Below, piece after piece: positions 24,656-33,099 of a stretch of DNA of 64,000 nt. The position numbers and the translations under genes were made by a program. Within the stretch, counting starts at the first letter, position 1. Every line of letters starts with the position of its first letter. The notes beneath the pieces are model-generated. The model did not search any database. It worked only from the letters and a program-made list of their open reading frames with translations, and was not told the DNA's origin. The stretch is from an uncultured Gammaproteobacteria bacterium (lineage in GTDB: Bacteria > Pseudomonadota > Gammaproteobacteria > Steroidobacterales > Woeseiaceae): positions 119,337 through 183,336 of the forward strand of contig CALBPI010000061.1 of assembly GCA_937899415.1 (NCBI GenBank). The letters run 5' to 3'.

Positions 24656-25420
24656 CTACATCGCGCTGATGCCGCCGTCGATGCGCAGCTCGGAGCCCGT
24701 CACGAATCTGGATTCGTCACTGGCCAGGTAGAGCACGCCGTAGGCGACATCGTCGGGGTGTCCGACACGACCCAGCGGGATCTGGCGGCCGAGTCGGCTC
24801 AGCATGGCGTCACGGTCGTCGCCGTCACCCATGCCGTCGAGAATCGGCGTGTCGATAAAGACCGGGTGCACGGAGTTACAGCGGATGTTGTTGCGCTTCT
24901 TCGCGCAGTCGAGCGCGATCGACTTGGACAGGTGACACACGGCGGCTTTGGCCGAGTTGTAGGCAGCGAAGTTGTAGCCCGCGATGATGCCCGCGATCGA
25001 GGAAATGTTGATGATGCTGCCGCCACCCGACTCGGTCATGAGCGGCAATGCCGCCTTGCAGCCGTAAAACACGGAGTCCACGTCAACGGCGTGCACAGCG
25101 CGCCAGTTCTCGACGGTCTCCTCGACCACGCCGCCCACGGAGCCGATGCCCGCGTTGTTGACGAGGATGTGCAGGCCGCCGAGTTCGCCTGCGCGTGCCA
25201 CGACCGCATGCCAGACGTCGAGATCCGTGACGTCGTGCGTCATCGCGTGTGCGTTGCCGCCATCGGCGACGATGGATTCGGCAACAGCGCTAACGCCGTC
25301 GCCGTTTATGTCGGTCGCGAGGACGGTCGCACCTTCGCGCGCAAGCATCCGCGCGATCGCTTCTCCGAGTCCCTGTGCCGCGCCCGTAACGAGTGCAACC
25401 TTGCCTGCCACTCTGCCCAT
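24656..25420 (-). CDS. Short-chain dehydrogenase/reductase
   Basis: 254 residues of classical SDR: cofactor motif TGAAQGLGEAIA, an aspartate after the second strand (ATDIN) favouring NAD, structural motif NNAGIG, and catalytic serine in INISSIAG with YNSAK. Resembles cyclopentanol or 3-beta-hydroxysteroid dehydrogenases. The start is ATG 25420 (MGRVAGKVALVTG); the upstream extension overlaps the divergent gene and is not coding. Together with the reductase it hints at alcohol or steroid-like catabolism, but the substrate is unknown. Confidence 0.9.
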   Translation of the reverse strand: MGRVAGKVALVTGAAQGLGEAIARMLAREGATVLATDINGDGVSAVAESIVADGGNAHAMTHDVTDLDVWHAVVARAGELGGLHILVNNAGIGSVGGVVEETVENWRAVHAVDVDSVFYGCKAALPLMTESGGGSIINISSIAGIIAGYNFAAYNSAKAAVCHLSKSIALDCAKKRNNIRCNSVHPVFIDTPILDGMGDGDDRDAMLSRLGRQIPLGRVGHPDDVAYGVLYLASDESRFVTGSELRIDGGISAM

Positions 25421-25492
25421 GGTGTTCGATTCCAGCCCAAAACGGTCTGGTATTGTACGGGCAGCCCGAACCCCCTGCAGCGGAGTTTCCCC

Positions 25493-26497
25493 ATGGCTGG
25501 TGATGCCACCGAAACCACCCACGCCATTCGCGTCGACGCGTTTGGTGGCCCCGAGGCGCTCAACTGGCGCGCCGTGCCGCTGGCCCCGCCCGGACCCGGT
25601 GAGGTGCGCGTGCGGCACACGGCCATCGGCATCAATTTCATCGACACCTACCACCGCAGCGGGCTATATCCGCTGACGCTGCCCACGGGGCTCGGCGGCG
25701 AGGCAGCGGGCGTCGTCGAGGCGCTCGGCGCCGATGTCGACGGCTGGCAGATCGGGCAACGCATTGCTTACCTGGGTCGCCAGCCCACGGATGCCTACAG
25801 CGAGCGTCGCAACGTACCCGCCGAATGGCTCGTACCGCTGCCCGATGCCATCGACGACGACACGGGTGCGTCGGTCTTACTCAAGGGGCTGACGGCCTGG
25901 TTTCTGCTGCACGAGTGCCACGTGGTGGTGCCCGGTGATGCGATCCTGGTTCACGCCGCGAGCGGCGGTGTTGGTCAGTTGCTCACGCAGTGGGCGGCGT
26001 CACTGGGGGCTCAAGTCATCGGTATCGTGAGCAGCGACGAGAAGGCCGCGCTGGCTGAGCAAAACGGCTGCCACCAAGTGCTGCGCGCGGACCCAGCCAC
26101 GCAGGCCAAGCAGGTTCGCGCGCTGACGGGTGGCGCGGGCGTGCGCGTGGTCTACGACTCCGTCGGCAAGGATACGTTTTTTGCCTCGCTCGATTGCCTG
26201 GCCCCGCGCGGGCTCATGGTGACGTACGGCAATGCGAGTGGCGCCGTGCCGCCCGTCGCACCGCTCGAACTCGCGCAGCGCGGCTCGCTTGTGCTGACGC
26301 GGCCTGTGCTCTTCGACTTCATTGCGGACCCCGAGGTGCGCCGGGCCGCAGTGGCCACGCTGTTTGAACGCATCTCGGACGGCACGTTATCCGTGCGTGT
26401 GGGGCAGCGCTTCGCGCTGGCCGATGCCGCCGACGCGCACCGCGCGCTCGAGTCGCGCGCCACGATTGGTGCCACGGTGCTCGTGCCCGACGCCTAG
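25493..26497 (+). CDS. NADPH:quinone oxidoreductase (zinc-independent MDR family)
   Basis: 334 residues of QorA type. N-terminal pattern GGPEALNWRAVPLAPPGPGE, then GINFIDTYHRSGLYP and cofactor motif HAASGGVGQLLTQWA. Zinc ligands of alcohol dehydrogenases are absent, as expected. It reduces quinones by one electron using NADPH. ATG 25493 has GGAG 8 nt upstream; the longer upstream frame is antisense to the SDR gene and discarded. It is divergent from the SDR gene; its 3' end overlaps the convergent protease gene by 4 bp. Confidence 0.93.
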   Translation: MAGDATETTHAIRVDAFGGPEALNWRAVPLAPPGPGEVRVRHTAIGINFIDTYHRSGLYPLTLPTGLGGEAAGVVEALGADVDGWQIGQRIAYLGRQPTDAYSERRNVPAEWLVPLPDAIDDDTGASVLLKGLTAWFLLHECHVVVPGDAILVHAASGGVGQLLTQWAASLGAQVIGIVSSDEKAALAEQNGCHQVLRADPATQAKQVRALTGGAGVRVVYDSVGKDTFFASLDCLAPRGLMVTYGNASGAVPPVAPLELAQRGSLVLTRPVLFDFIADPEVRRAAVATLFERISDGTLSVRVGQRFALADAADAHRALESRATIGATVLVPDA

Positions 26498-26805
26498 ACG
26501 CGGCGCAGGCCGCCGCGCGCCCGTATGACCAGGCGGGCGCGATGTGTGATGCAGTCTATGGGCACGTCGCCGAAGCTTGACGACTCGCTGCCCGTCACCC
26601 CATCGCTGTCGAGACGCACGGTGTCACCATCAATGCCGGCGATGCGCTTGATGATGGGGCCGAAGTGGGGGTGTTGCGCGCAGACGATGGCGCGGGTGTC
26701 GAGCCGCCGCACGGCGCGGGAGCCAATGCGGCGGCCGATCACGAAGTCGCCGTCGCCGAGTGTCGGCAGCATGCTGCGGCCGCGCACCCGGAACAGCTTG
26801 AACAT
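26494..26805 (-). CDS. Small S26-family peptidase, probable NiSOD maturation protease
   Basis: 103 residues. The catalytic serine is in RVRGRSMLPTLGDGDFVI and the lysine in PIIKRIAGIDGDTVRL, the Ser-Lys dyad of signal peptidase I / LexA-type S26 enzymes. There is no clear transmembrane anchor, unlike LepB. It lies 6 nt downstream of the nickel superoxide dismutase gene. NiSOD needs removal of its N-terminal propeptide so that His1 can bind nickel, and a small S26 protease is the known partner. Assignment rests on motif plus neighbourhood. Confidence 0.88.
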   Translation of the reverse strand: MFKLFRVRGRSMLPTLGDGDFVIGRRIGSRAVRRLDTRAIVCAQHPHFGPIIKRIAGIDGDTVRLDSDGVTGSESSSFGDVPIDCITHRARLVIRARGGLRRV

Positions 26806-26811
26806 GCCCGA

Positions 26812-27309
26812 TCAGAGGGCCGGGTAGACGGTCTCGAGGCCGGGCTTGTAGGGTGCCGCGGCGCGTTTGGTGTCGACGCCCTTCGTGGCCCAGAATATCT
26901 CGGCGAATTCGTTGCAGAGCTCGTGCAGTGCGACGGCGTCGTCACGGCTGACACCCTGTTTAGCCTTGCTGCCCGTGAGCATGATGTTGTGCACGAGCTC
27001 GTGCGCGTTCGGGTAGGCCTCGAACTGCGGTGCCTTCAGGTAGTCGCCCCAGATGATACGCACTTCGTGCTTCACGATTTCCGCGTGCTTTTCCTTCATC
27101 GCCACGGCCCGCGCCATGGTGTTGTGATAGACGAGCGGGTTGTCGGGCTTGTGGCCTTCGAGCTCTTCCATGATGTCGATCATGCGCACCACGGTGAGCG
27201 ACGCGATCAGCAGATGCGCTGGGTCGTAGATGGCGCAGGGTACGTCGCAGTGCGCGTCGACGTCGGTGGCCTGGTCGGCGGCGAGGGTGTCAATGAGGGT
27301 GTGTAACAC
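26812..27309 (-). CDS. sodN: Nickel superoxide dismutase precursor
   Basis: Converts superoxide to oxygen and hydrogen peroxide using nickel. The nickel hook reads HCDVPCAIYDP, matching the NiSOD hook HCDLPCG with conservative changes at positions 4 and 7. The helical body that follows (HEVRIIWGDYLKAP; HNIMLTGSKAKQGVS) is also family-typical. GTG 27309 has GGGAG 6 nt upstream and gives a 165-residue precursor with a 19-residue propeptide ending in DVDA; cleavage would expose His20 as the metal ligand. An upstream TTG at 27336 lacks such a site. Forms an operon with the S26 peptidase. Confidence 0.95.
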   Translation of the reverse strand: MLHTLIDTLAADQATDVDAHCDVPCAIYDPAHLLIASLTVVRMIDIMEELEGHKPDNPLVYHNTMARAVAMKEKHAEIVKHEVRIIWGDYLKAPQFEAYPNAHELVHNIMLTGSKAKQGVSRDDAVALHELCNEFAEIFWATKGVDTKRAAAPYKPGLETVYPAL

Positions 27310-27351
27310 GACGGTCTCCCATGAAACGTGGTGCAAAAAAACGGTGAAGAA

Positions 27352-29685
27352 TCAGTGCGGCGAGTGTGCCTCAATCGCCGGATCAGTGCGAGCACCGAAG
27401 CGCTCGTCGAGCCACACGACGAGCGCAGGCAGCATGAGCAGGTCGTAGATCACGGCGGACGACACCACGATGGCAATCATCACGCCTGACGTCACGTTGA
27501 GATTGAAGTCTGACGTGGCCAGCACGAGGAACCCGGCCGTCAACGTGATCGACGTGACGATGAGGGCGCGCGCCACGGTCGCGATGGCGTAGTGCATTGC
27601 CTGCTCGGGCGTGCGCCCAAGCACACGACGCGCATGCAGGTACTTCGTCAGCAAGTAGACCGTGTCATCGACCACGATGCCGATGGTCATGCTGAACACC
27701 ACGGCGGCTGCCAGGTTGATGTGACCAACGAGCAGTCCCCAGATGCCAAACGCGATGGCCGCGGGCAGCAGGTTCGGGATCAGACTCATGAGCCCGAACT
27801 TCAGGGACTGCAGCGTCAGTGTCAGCGTGATCGTGATAAGGCCCAGCGCGATGAGTGAGCCCGTGAGCATGGCGTTAATGTTGCGTTGCCCGATGTTGGC
27901 CCAGGACACGTCGGCGCCCGCGCCAACGGTCGCGATGTCAGGCGTGTTCTCGGCGAGCCAGGCATTGGCGCGTGCCTCAAGGTCGACGATGCCACTCGTG
28001 CGCTCGCCACCGATGCGGACATCGATGCGCATCTTCGACTTGTCGAAGCTCAGCTGGTTGTTGAGGTCGAGCCCGAACGGCAACGACAACTCATAGAGCA
28101 GCAGGTACTGCGCGGCCAGCTCGGCGGAGTCGGGCAGCACGCGCCATGCCGGGTCGTCGTCGTGCAGGTCTTCGTTGAGCCGCTTGAGCGTCTCCGTGAA
28201 GCCTGCGACGTAAATCACCTCGGGCTGCTCGCGTGCCCAGTCCATGAAGCGTTCGACCTGCTTCAGGTGCTCGGGGTCGGTGACGCCATTGGGCCGACCG
28301 CTGTCGAACGAGAAACTCATGACGAACGGGCCCGTCAGGTTGTCGATCGTGAAGTCGGCGGCCTGGCGCAGCGGCAGGTCCGTTGAGAAGTACTCGATGA
28401 AATCGTCTTCAAGCGAATTGCGCGGCGCAAAGCTCACGATCACGACGGCAACGGCTGCGGCCCCCAGGCCGAATACACGACGCTTGGCGATGAGCGTATC
28501 GGCAAGCTGCGTCATGAGCTGTTCGCTCTTGTGGCTGACCTGGCGGAACGGCAGCACGCGCAGCACCCAGGGCAAAAACGCGAGCGTCGAGAGCAGCGCC
28601 ATGACCACGCCGAACGCCACGATGTTGCCGAGATCGCGGAATGGTGGCACTTCGCTGTAGTTGAGCCCGAGAAAACCGATGCCCGTGGTCAAGGTTGTGA
28701 GCAGAATGGGCTGCAGGTTCATACGCAGCGCGGCAAAGATCGAAGCGTCGCGCGCCTCGCCGCCGCGGTAGCGTGCAAGGAAGATCGAGAGCATATGCAC
28801 GGCGTCGGCCACAGCCAGCGTCATGACGATGCTGGGCACGGCGACCGTGGCGGCGTTGAGTCGGAAGCCGAGATAACCGGCGAGCCCCAGCGTGGCGATG
28901 ATGCTCGTGGCGACGACGGTCAGGATCGCAATCGTTGCCGATACCGAGCGCAACGCGAGCGTCAGGATCGTGATGACGATGACCACCACGATGGGGATGA
29001 AGCGATAGAAGTCGTTGATCGACAGCTCGTCAAAGGTCTGGTCGCCGACGGCCGACCCGAGCAGGTAGAGATCGATGTCGGGGTATTCGGCCGCAAGCTG
29101 CGCCTTGAGGTCGCGCGCGTAGCCCGCGATCTCCGGCACCGCAAACGTGTCGTCCTCGGGCATGTTGAGGAATACGTTGACGGCGGCGACATGGCCCGAG
29201 GGTGACACCCAGCGGTAGACGAGCTCGGGTTCGGACAGCGCGATCTCGCGGATCGCGTCCAGGCGCATTGGTGTCAGCGTCTCATCAACGGGGATCAGAT
29301 CGGCGACACGCAGCTCGTCGTCGCTGGCTTCCGTGTGCTGGTAGTTGGCCAGCGAGTCGACGCGGCGCGCATAGGGAATGCGCCAGCCTTCATCGGTGAG
29401 ACGGTGCAGCAAATCGGCGGCGCGCGGCGTAAAGACACTGCCCGAGTCGGGTGCAATGACGAACATGACGTTGTCGGTGCGCCCGTAGTCGCGTTGCAGC
29501 GCCTGCTCGGCGATGTAGTTGGGGTTGTCGTCGTCGAAGAAGATCGAGTCGTCGGTTTCGAGCCGGAGCTGTGTCATGCCGAGCCCCGCCGCGATACAGG
29601 CGAGAAGCCCCGCGATGGCAACCGTCCCGGCGCGGTCGACGAGCCACCGGCAGAACCGGTCGGCGGTGGCGCTCGCGCGCGTCAT
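27352..29685 (-). CDS. RND-superfamily (MMPL/SSD-like) exporter
   Basis: 777 residues in two repeats, each with one helix, a large periplasmic loop and about five helices (for example FIPIVVVIVITILTLAL and LGLITITLTLTL). The pattern of a 'predicted exporter of the RND superfamily' (MMPL, sterol-sensing-domain-like) is clear: DDSIFFDDDNPNY after the first helix and GIVVDDTVYLLTKY in the second half. Such proteins move lipids or hydrophobic compounds using proton motive force. Its ATG shares one base with the stop of csaA (TGATG), indicating coupling. The substrate is unknown. Confidence 0.9.
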   Translation of the reverse strand: MTRASATADRFCRWLVDRAGTVAIAGLLACIAAGLGMTQLRLETDDSIFFDDDNPNYIAEQALQRDYGRTDNVMFVIAPDSGSVFTPRAADLLHRLTDEGWRIPYARRVDSLANYQHTEASDDELRVADLIPVDETLTPMRLDAIREIALSEPELVYRWVSPSGHVAAVNVFLNMPEDDTFAVPEIAGYARDLKAQLAAEYPDIDLYLLGSAVGDQTFDELSINDFYRFIPIVVVIVITILTLALRSVSATIAILTVVATSIIATLGLAGYLGFRLNAATVAVPSIVMTLAVADAVHMLSIFLARYRGGEARDASIFAALRMNLQPILLTTLTTGIGFLGLNYSEVPPFRDLGNIVAFGVVMALLSTLAFLPWVLRVLPFRQVSHKSEQLMTQLADTLIAKRRVFGLGAAAVAVVIVSFAPRNSLEDDFIEYFSTDLPLRQAADFTIDNLTGPFVMSFSFDSGRPNGVTDPEHLKQVERFMDWAREQPEVIYVAGFTETLKRLNEDLHDDDPAWRVLPDSAELAAQYLLLYELSLPFGLDLNNQLSFDKSKMRIDVRIGGERTSGIVDLEARANAWLAENTPDIATVGAGADVSWANIGQRNINAMLTGSLIALGLITITLTLTLQSLKFGLMSLIPNLLPAAIAFGIWGLLVGHINLAAAVVFSMTIGIVVDDTVYLLTKYLHARRVLGRTPEQAMHYAIATVARALIVTSITLTAGFLVLATSDFNLNVTSGVMIAIVVSSAVIYDLLMLPALVVWLDERFGARTDPAIEAHSPH

Positions 29686-30032
29686 CAGGCGAGACGTGTG
29701 CCGTTGGGTACGGCCTGGTCGGGTACGGCGAGCACCACGTCGCCATTGGCATCATGGAAGCCCGTGACGAGGCACTGCGAGCGCAGCGGACCGATTTGCT
29801 TGGGTGGGAAGTTGACGACGGCCACAACCTGGCGCCCGACCAGCGCGCTGGCTTCGTAATGCGCCGTAATCTGCGCGCTCGACTTCAGCACACCCGTGGG
29901 CTCGCCGAAGTCGACGTGCAGGATGTAAGCAGGCTTGCGTGCCTCGGGAAACGGCTCGGCGCTGACGACCGTGCCCACACGAATCTCGACGCGCTCGAAG
30001 TCCTGCCAGTTGATCGTGTCGGTGTCGCTCAT
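29685..30032 (-). CDS. csaA: CsaA-like tRNA-binding-domain protein
   Basis: 115 residues forming a single OB-fold tRNA-binding domain like that of CsaA: FERVEIRVGTVVSAEPFPEA, ILHVDFGE, VAVVNFPPKQIG, and C-terminal LAVPDQAVPNGTRL. CsaA proteins are dimers described as export-related chaperones or RNA binders. ATG 30032 (MSDTDTINWQDF) is chosen; the very long upstream open frame is antisense to the DUF4345 gene. It is translationally coupled to the RND exporter. Confidence 0.92.
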   Translation of the reverse strand: MSDTDTINWQDFERVEIRVGTVVSAEPFPEARKPAYILHVDFGEPTGVLKSSAQITAHYEASALVGRQVVAVVNFPPKQIGPLRSQCLVTGFHDANGDVVLAVPDQAVPNGTRLA

Positions 30033-30137
30033 GGTGTGCTCATTGTATGTGTCGCCGCCCGTCAGCGTCATCGTCATTGCTGCGGTTCGCCGCAAAGCGG
30101 CGTATGGTTGCGGGCCCTCGCACAGGAAATCCTCGAC

Positions 30138-30539
30138 ATGGCTTTTGCACGCATCGTTCTTGGTGTCATCGGGCTCGGTACGCTCGGTTTTGGCGTGTTT
30201 GCCTTTGTCCGGCCCGAGTCGCTGGCCGAAGTCGTGGCCCTGACGGCGACTGCACCCGAAGGCTTCACAGAGCTGCGCGCCTTTTACGGCGGCGTCGAGT
30301 TCGGCCTTGCCGCCTTCTGGATCGGGGCCGCGTTCAGCAAAACCCTGGTGCGCCCGGCGTTGTTGTCCATGTTCTGTGTGTGGGCGCTTGTTGCCGTTGC
30401 ACGAGGCATTGGTGTCCTCATGGACGACACGGCGACCAATTTCATGCTCATCGCGCTGGTTACCGAAGCGCTGTCGGCGCTGCTGGCTGCGGCTGGCCTG
30501 CTCAGCCTGCGAGCCACTGACGCGTCGCCGGCTGCCTGA
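30138..30539 (+). CDS. DUF4345-like small membrane protein
   Basis: 133 residues with four predicted helices (RIVLGVIGLGTLGFGVFAFV; GGVEFGLAAFWIGAAF; PALLSMFCVWALVAVARGIG; LIALVTEALSALLAAAGLLSL). The motif ELRAFYGGVEFGLA is typical of DUF4345 proteins. AGGAAAT precedes the ATG at about 8 nt. Function is unknown. The 3' end overlaps the convergent MATE gene by 38 bp. Confidence 0.82.
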   Translation: MAFARIVLGVIGLGTLGFGVFAFVRPESLAEVVALTATAPEGFTELRAFYGGVEFGLAAFWIGAAFSKTLVRPALLSMFCVWALVAVARGIGVLMDDTATNFMLIALVTEALSALLAAAGLLSLRATDASPAA

Positions 30540-31833
30540 GGCCCAGCTGCCAGGCGACAAACATGCCAACCCCGCGCGCGGCCATGAACAGCGTGAACGC
30601 GAGCCAGAGACCATGGTTGCCCAGCGGCAGCGCGAAATACCAGGCGGGTATAAACACAAACGCGGCGGCCGCCAGCATCACGTTGCGCATGCGCCGGGCC
30701 CAGGTCGTGCCCACGAACACGCCGTCGTAGACAAAGCTCCAGACGCTGACGACGGGCGACAGGATCATCCAGGGTATGTAGGTGTGCGCCGCTGCGCGCA
30801 CGTCAGGCAGGTCGGTGAGCACGCCGATGATCAGGCCGCCGCCTAGCCAGAACGCCACCGAGAAACCCACCGCAACGATGCCGGACCAGGCGAGCGTCAG
30901 GCGCACGGCGCGCAGGAGTCCTTCGCGGTCGCGGGCGCCCCAGGTGCGCCCAACGAGTGCCTCGGCCGCGTGTGCCAGCCCATCCAGCGCGTAAGACAGC
31001 AGGTGCTGGAAATTCATGAGCAACGCGTTGGCGGCGAGCACCGTGGCGCCAAAGCGTGCGCCCTGTGCGGTGACGAAGGCCAGCGTGCCGACGAGCGCCA
31101 GTGTGCGGATGAAGATGTTGACGTTGACCGAGAAGAATTGTGCGTAGTTTGCAGGCTGCCACAGCGTGCCGCGGTCGAGTGTGCCGCCGCGTTGCGCAAG
31201 TGCTCGGCGCGCGGCCGCGATGCCGACTGCAGCACCCAGCGTCTCGGCGATTACGGATGCCGCCGCGACACCGTCCGCCGCCATGCCTATGACATTCACA
31301 AACACGAGGTCGAGCACGATGTTGGTGAGGTTGATCGTCAGCACGATGATCAACGGCACGCGCGTGTTCGACAGGCCGATGAACCAGCCGATGAGTGCGA
31401 AGTTGAGCAGTGTGGCCGGCGCGCCCCAGACGCGGATGTCGAAATAGGTGCGTGCCTGGAATTCGGCGCCCTGTGCGCCGTCGAACAGATACATGGCGAG
31501 CGTGGCGACGGGCTGCTGCACGAGGATGATGATCGTGCCGAGCGCGAGCGCCACGATGCCCGCCTGCCAGAGCGTTTCGCGCAGGCCCGAGTCGTCTCCC
31601 GCGCCGAATTGCTGCGCGGCGATCCCCGTGGTGCCCATGCGCAGAAAATTGAAGCCGATGAACAGCAGGCTGAAGATGGCGCCGCCCAGGGCGACGCCCG
31701 CCAGGTAGTCCGGGCTGTCGAGATGACCCAGTACGCCCGAGTCGACCATGGCGAGCATCGGTACCGAGACATTCGAGATGATCATCGGTACCGCGATGCG
31801 CCAGATCGAGGCGCTGTCGACGGATTGGGTCAG
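30502..31833 (-). CDS. MATE-family efflux protein, DinF-like, apparent CTG start
   Basis: A multidrug and toxin extrusion protein with about 12 helices. MVDSGVLGHLDSPDYLAGVA closely matches the DinF pattern, followed by NFLRMGTTGIAAQQFGAGD. The first ATG, at 31785 (427 aa), begins inside the first helix. Upstream in the same frame is VDSASIWRIAVP, which aligns with SDKALWRLALP of E. coli DinF as I remember it, so the gene must start earlier. The only plausible codon before the in-frame TAA is CTG 31833 (443 aa), which overlaps the stop of the glutaryl-CoA dehydrogenase gene (CTGA). No strong Shine-Dalgarno is seen, so initiation may depend on coupling. Confidence 0.85.
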   Translation of the reverse strand: MTQSVDSASIWRIAVPMIISNVSVPMLAMVDSGVLGHLDSPDYLAGVALGGAIFSLLFIGFNFLRMGTTGIAAQQFGAGDDSGLRETLWQAGIVALALGTIIILVQQPVATLAMYLFDGAQGAEFQARTYFDIRVWGAPATLLNFALIGWFIGLSNTRVPLIIVLTINLTNIVLDLVFVNVIGMAADGVAAASVIAETLGAAVGIAAARRALAQRGGTLDRGTLWQPANYAQFFSVNVNIFIRTLALVGTLAFVTAQGARFGATVLAANALLMNFQHLLSYALDGLAHAAEALVGRTWGARDREGLLRAVRLTLAWSGIVAVGFSVAFWLGGGLIIGVLTDLPDVRAAAHTYIPWMILSPVVSVWSFVYDGVFVGTTWARRMRNVMLAAAAFVFIPAWYFALPLGNHGLWLAFTLFMAARGVGMFVAWQLGLRQPATRQWLAG

Positions 31834-33047
31834 AAGGCGTTGACGCCCGTCAGTGCCTTACCGACGACGAGCTGGTGCACGGTTTCCGTGCCCTCGTAGG
31901 TGATCACACTTTCGAGGTTGAGCGCGTGCCGGATCGGTACGTACTCGGCGCTGATGCCGCTGCCACCCAGGATGTCGCGCGCATCGCGTGCCGTGTCGAT
32001 GGCCATGCGGGCGTTGTGCCACTTGGCGACCGAAACCTGTTCGGGCCGCATGTTGCCCGCATCGTTCAGACGACCCAGGCGGTAGGAGAGCAACTGCGCC
32101 ATCGTGATCTGGCGCGCCATCTCGGCCATGCGCAGCTGGATGGCCTGGTTGTGGTTGAGCGGGCGCCCGAACAGCTCGCGGTCGGCCGTGTAGTCGATCA
32201 CGGCGTCGAGGCAGGCCTGTGCGGCGCCAATGCAGCCCCAGGTGATGCCGTAGCGCGCCTTGGTCAGGCAGCCCAGCGGGCCGCGCAGACCTTTGACATT
32301 GGGCAGCATCGCGCTGGCGGGTACGCGCACATCATCGAGGAACAGCGCGCCCGTCAGCGAGGCACGCAGCGAGAACTTGTTCTCGATTTCCTGAATGTCG
32401 AAGCCGGGCGTGTCCGTCGGCACGATGAAGCCGCGCACGCCCTCGTCGGTCATGGCCCAGATGACGGCCATGTCGGCGATGGGTGCATTCGTGATCCACA
32501 TCTTCGAGCCCGAGATGCGCCAGTCGTCGCCATCGCGCTTGGCGACGGTTTTCATGTTCGCCGGGTCGCTGCCACCGTGCGGTTCGGTCAGACCAAAACA
32601 GCCGACGGCTTCGGCCGTGGCGAGCTTCGGCAGCCATTCCTGTTTCTGTTCTTCGGAGCCGTAGGCATAGATCGGGTGCATGACGAGACTCGACTGCACC
32701 GACACGAAGCTGCGAATGCCCGAGTCGCCGCGTTCGAGTTCCTGGCAAACCAGGCCGTAGCTGATCTGGTTCATGCCCGCGCAGCCGTAGCCGTCGATGG
32801 TGCTGCCCAACAGCCCCAGCTCGGCGATTTGCGGAATGATGTCGCGCGGGAACGTGTGTTGCTCGAAGTGCTCGCGGATGACGGGCAGCACCTCCGCGTC
32901 GACGAAGCGGCGCACCGTGTCCTGCACCATGGCCTCGTCTTCGGTGAGCTCCGAGCGGATGTCGTAAAGGTCGAGCGGATCGATGCTCGAGCGTGTGCCC
33001 TTGGATGGGTCGAGAGGTGTTGCAGTGGCCACGGTCAGTCCTCGCAT
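31830..33047 (-). CDS. gcdH: Glutaryl-CoA dehydrogenase
   Basis: An FAD enzyme that oxidises and decarboxylates glutaryl-CoA to crotonyl-CoA in lysine, hydroxylysine and tryptophan breakdown. It shows the acyl-CoA dehydrogenase core, with CFGLTEPHGGSDPANMKT, WITNAPIADMAV, FSLRASLTGALFLDDVRVP and ARDILGGSGISAEY, and the catalytic glutamate in TYEGTETVHQL, all close to GcdH. 405 residues from ATG 33047. GTG 33032 (VATATPLDP) has GAGGA 6 nt upstream and may be the real start. The MATE gene overlaps its stop. Confidence 0.92.
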   Translation of the reverse strand: MRGLTVATATPLDPSKGTRSSIDPLDLYDIRSELTEDEAMVQDTVRRFVDAEVLPVIREHFEQHTFPRDIIPQIAELGLLGSTIDGYGCAGMNQISYGLVCQELERGDSGIRSFVSVQSSLVMHPIYAYGSEEQKQEWLPKLATAEAVGCFGLTEPHGGSDPANMKTVAKRDGDDWRISGSKMWITNAPIADMAVIWAMTDEGVRGFIVPTDTPGFDIQEIENKFSLRASLTGALFLDDVRVPASAMLPNVKGLRGPLGCLTKARYGITWGCIGAAQACLDAVIDYTADRELFGRPLNHNQAIQLRMAEMARQITMAQLLSYRLGRLNDAGNMRPEQVSVAKWHNARMAIDTARDARDILGGSGISAEYVPIRHALNLESVITYEGTETVHQLVVGKALTGVNAF

Positions 33048-33099
33048 TGAAGACCTGCCAGTTTATCAGAGCGGCGCTCTTGCGACGTCGACGCGCTGT

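Noticed and set aside
24572..25492. Possible long N-terminal extension of the quinone reductase frame
   Set aside because: The extension is antisense to the SDR gene; the reductase has a normal start with Shine-Dalgarno at 25493.
30540..31899. Plus-strand open frame (30970-31899) opposite the MATE gene
   Set aside because: Shadow of the membrane protein gene; its translation is Arg/Asp-rich without domains.
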